Shown here: piece after piece, positions 15,212 to 17,856 of the stretch | Layout: the number at the start of each line of letters is the position of its first letter | Position numbering within the stretch: position 1 is the stretch's first letter | NCBI GenBank assembly: GCA_030151885.1 | Contig: JASLCG010000139.1 | Span: 1-17,856, forward strand | From: Bacteroides sp. | GTDB lineage: Bacteria > Bacteroidota > Bacteroidia > Bacteroidales > Bacteroidaceae | Direction of reading: 5' to 3' | DNA length: 17,856 nucleotides | Notes under the pieces: generated by a model | Databases searched by the model: none | What the model was told of the DNA's origin: nothing | The model's input: only the letters and a program-made list of their open reading frames with translations | Made by a program: the position numbers and the translations under genes

Positions 15212-17715
15212 TGGATATTAAACTGATAAATAACTTTTGGAAACTGATGGAGTTTACCACTATTGAAATACCAAAAATTCAACGCGACTACGCACACGGT
15301 AGGTTAGATCCTAAAACAACATCTGTTAGAAATACCTTTTTGAATACCATTTTAAATGCCTTAAAAAGCAATAAGAAACTGGAGCTTGATTTTATTTATG
15401 GCTCTATAGAGCATCGGGCTGGAGGAAACCGAGTTTTTACTCCACTTGATGGGCAACAAAGGTTAACCACACTCTTTTTATTGCACTGGTACTTGGCTCC
15501 GACAGAGGAATTAGCAGCATTCGTCTCTACTGATGAGGCTAAATTTAGCTACGAAACAAGAACCTCTTCCCGTCTATTCTGCAATTACCTCATTGAATGT
15601 AAGCAGAAACAAATTCTAGATTTTACGGCCGATGATGTGGTATCAAGAATTAGAGACCAGCATTGGTATGCTTATGCTTGGAATTTTGATCCGACAATAC
15701 AGTCTATGCTCAATGTGATAGCTGCATTACATACTAGACTGAAAGAGGCAGAGACAGAACAACTCTGGAATTCGCTTATTTCCGATGATGGCCCAATAAC
15801 ATTTAAGCTGCTGTTTTTAGAAGATTTTGCTTTAACAGACGATTTGTATATCAAGATGAATGCGCGTGGAAAGGCTTTAACACCATTCGAAAATTTTAAA
15901 TCGTATCTAGATGAGGTGGTAGATCAGCTAGATGATGTAGGCGACCAATGGAAAAAAAGTTGGAAGGAAAATATAGATGGGGCATGGACAGATCTATTTT
16001 GGAAGTATAGAGATGTGGGTAATAAAAGCCTAATAGACGAAGCATATATGTCTTTTTTCACCAATGTGTTGTTAATTTACTTGATTGGTAACGATAAAAG
16101 AGAGGTAATTAATACTGTAAATAAAGACGAAGATGATGATTTTGTAATTAAAGATTTCTTCAAACAAGATGTAGAAGATATTTATGGGGAATTGCTTAAA
16201 AAACTATCCAATAAAATAACGGCTTCTGATGAGATACCTAGTTACATCTATAAAAAATTGAATCTATATGATAGGGAGCTATTGGAGCAGATTGCAAAAG
16301 CCTTAAATAGCTTGATTGATTCCTCTTCAAAAAAGGTATATTTAGATGAATATCTAAGTGGTACAAAACGCATCAATTTTGATATTGACAATGACTCTTT
16401 TAAAGAGAGAAATGATAGGGAAAGAAGTTTATTCGATGCCTTCTTAGATAAGAATGTAACTTATCAAGAGCGTATTTTATTTTGGGCATTGCTACAATTT
16501 ACAATGAAGCATCAGGGGGGTAAAGTTCAGGATGCTGAGCTTTTTCAATGGATGCGCGTAGTTAGAAACTTATCAGAAAATACCACTTACGATAATATTG
16601 AAGATTTTGGAAGATCTATCCGAAGTATCAACAAGCTTATAGAACAGCCCAATATACTGCAATATGTAGCCGATAATTATGACGAGATATCGGGGTTTGA
16701 CACTCAGCAGAGAGAGGAGGAGAGCATCAAGGCTCGGCTTATCTTGAGGAAGGATACGGATCTTGATATGCTAATTTATCAACTAGAAGAGCATGAGTAT
16801 TTCTTAGGACAGATTGATTTTATTCTCTCCTTCTGTAAAGTAGATATTCATAATGCTCATACAATTGATATAAGTACTTTAAAAGATAGTATGTCGTCTT
16901 ATAAATTGCGTATAGAGGCTCTATTTAATGGAGAAGGATTAAAAGAACTACCCAATTTTATATTTGAAAAGACGCTGTTATCGTTTGGTAACTATTTGAT
17001 ATTTGTAAAATCGCGTAGTAATAGTTTCTTGATAAATAAAGATAGGGATATAAGCTGGAAGAGATTCTTGAATACTCGCAGAACTGATCATGGTAAATCG
17101 GCTCGAGAGCTTTTGAAAGATCTTTTAGACGATGAGCTATTCGATTACTCATCAGTAGAAAAATCGCTGATAGCTATTAAAGAGAATCAATTAGCAACCC
17201 TAGACAAAGAAGACTGGAGATACGGCTTTATTAAGTATCCTATTATGGAGGATTATTTTAATGAATCTAGTGAAAAGTATATCAGATTTCAGTATGTAGG
17301 TGAAGAAATTCCAAATGATATCTACATTCTAAGAAAACAGAGAATGAGTGGTTCTCATGGAGAATATCGTTCACTACTGTGTTATTATGAATGGTTGGAG
17401 TGCAAAGAGTTATTTGAACAAGAGGACTATAATGTTGGATATGAAGATGTTTCGGGGTCAGAATATTTACCTAAAGTATCGTTGACTAAAGAACTATCTA
17501 CAGGTGAAACCTTAGCTTTGAAGGTGGGCTATTCCGAGGGCTCTTATGGTATTACGATTGAAATTGAAGGTGTAGATATTCAAAACTACTACCCTGAAAT
17601 AGAGGGGTACGAGTACCATGATTACAATAACTTACTCTTCAAAGAGGTACAAGGTAAAGATTGTATGAATGAAGAAGTAGAACGTTTAATTACTCAGGTA
17701 TTACACCATAACTGA
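15208..17715 (+). CDS. Second DUF262 protein, large, without HNH domain
   Basis: This 835-residue protein is made from a start codon that overlaps the upstream stop (ATGA at 15208-15211); an in-frame ATG follows directly at 15211. The N-terminal DUF262 domain has IPKIQRDYAHGR at 21-32, DGQQRLTTLFLL at 81-92, and DDLYIKMNARGKALTPFENF at 211-230, the typical third motif of the subfamily. Residues about 260-835 are mostly charged and helical, and I do not recognise a domain there. Near the C terminus a conserved-looking block rich in aromatic residues (WRYGFIKYP at about 670-678, then RKQRMSGSHGEYR about 50 residues later) could be a functional site. No HNH or clear PD-(D/E)XK motif is visible, so this may be the sensing or NTP-hydrolysing partner of the upstream nuclease. 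It is intact and ends within the window. Confidence 0.85.
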   Translation: MMDIKLINNFWKLMEFTTIEIPKIQRDYAHGRLDPKTTSVRNTFLNTILNALKSNKKLELDFIYGSIEHRAGGNRVFTPLDGQQRLTTLFLLHWYLAPTEELAAFVSTDEAKFSYETRTSSRLFCNYLIECKQKQILDFTADDVVSRIRDQHWYAYAWNFDPTIQSMLNVIAALHTRLKEAETEQLWNSLISDDGPITFKLLFLEDFALTDDLYIKMNARGKALTPFENFKSYLDEVVDQLDDVGDQWKKSWKENIDGAWTDLFWKYRDVGNKSLIDEAYMSFFTNVLLIYLIGNDKREVINTVNKDEDDDFVIKDFFKQDVEDIYGELLKKLSNKITASDEIPSYIYKKLNLYDRELLEQIAKALNSLIDSSSKKVYLDEYLSGTKRINFDIDNDSFKERNDRERSLFDAFLDKNVTYQERILFWALLQFTMKHQGGKVQDAELFQWMRVVRNLSENTTYDNIEDFGRSIRSINKLIEQPNILQYVADNYDEISGFDTQQREEESIKARLILRKDTDLDMLIYQLEEHEYFLGQIDFILSFCKVDIHNAHTIDISTLKDSMSSYKLRIEALFNGEGLKELPNFIFEKTLLSFGNYLIFVKSRSNSFLINKDRDISWKRFLNTRRTDHGKSARELLKDLLDDELFDYSSVEKSLIAIKENQLATLDKEDWRYGFIKYPIMEDYFNESSEKYIRFQYVGEEIPNDIYILRKQRMSGSHGEYRSLLCYYEWLECKELFEQEDYNVGYEDVSGSEYLPKVSLTKELSTGETLALKVGYSEGSYGITIEIEGVDIQNYYPEIEGYEYHDYNNLLFKEVQGKDCMNEEVERLITQVLHHN

Positions 17716-17856
17716 GTGTAGGGGATGGACTCTTTAACAATTCTACGGTAGAATAATAATTGCTACTTGTTTGAAGAAATAGTAGGTAGCAAAAACAGAA
17801 TAGACTAATGCTTTAATAGTCATTTATATAATAATTATTAACTTGGGTAAAGTCGT

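Noticed and set aside
13265..17715. Possibility that the DUF262 pair sits on a mobile element
   Set aside because: No integrase, transposase, tRNA attachment site or flanking direct repeats are visible, and base composition looks like that of the neighbouring genes.
17740..17792. Short palindrome ATTCTAC-G-GTAGAAT (17740-17754) and a 7-bp stem TTGCTAC/GTAGCAA (17760-17766 with 17786-17792) after the DUF262 operon
   Set aside because: The first has only a one-base loop and neither is followed by a clear T run on the plus strand, so I cannot call a terminator; they may be chance pairings. The last 141 bases of the window hold no gene that I can see.

Overview
The window is AT-rich DNA from a member of the Bacteroidota, most likely the order Bacteroidales; the genus cannot be fixed from the sequence. 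The main evidence is a SusC/SusD outer-membrane pair with the family's typical N-terminal domain, Bacteroidetes-style lipoprotein signals, the lack of strong Shine-Dalgarno sites, and possible promoter elements of the TAnnTTTG type.

Layout. (1) Bases 1-831 are the 3' part of a gene for a secreted DUF4369/TlpA-like protein whose thioredoxin fold has lost both catalytic cysteines; a strong terminator follows at 900-946. (2) Bases 1291-6034 hold an isolated susC-susD pair with no glycosidase, SusE/F or sigma/anti-sigma gene, closed by a terminator at 6073-6114 that probably also serves the convergent gene. (3) Bases 6179-10954 form a divergent locus. It contains an AraC-family regulator on the minus strand, then on the plus strand a TonB-dependent receptor and a probable beta-propeller surface lipoprotein. 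This layout resembles the XusA/XusB xenosiderophore (iron piracy) locus of Bacteroides, but the inner-membrane PepSY partner XusC is missing. Two dyad symmetries lie in the divergent promoter region. (4) Bases 11431-12961 carry a pirin gene and a secreted YceI-family gene, probably one operon, closed by a terminator at 13051-13093. (5) Bases 13265-17715 carry two tightly coupled genes (ATGA stop/start overlap), both encoding DUF262 (GmrS/DndB-like, DGQQR motif) proteins. The first also has a GmrD/DUF1524-type HNH nuclease domain; the second is larger and has no HNH.

The most interesting part is the DUF262 pair. Single GmrSD-type proteins are modification-dependent restriction enzymes. Here one complete GmrSD-like nuclease is translationally coupled to a second DUF262 protein with a long C-terminal half I do not recognise, which suggests a two-component anti-phage or DNA-modification-sensing system. 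The nuclease also carries an internal duplication inside its DUF262 core. Function is inferred from motifs and arrangement only. The rest of the window is outer-membrane nutrient uptake plus envelope and housekeeping genes common in this phylum. No tRNA, rRNA, CRISPR array, transposase or integrase was seen.
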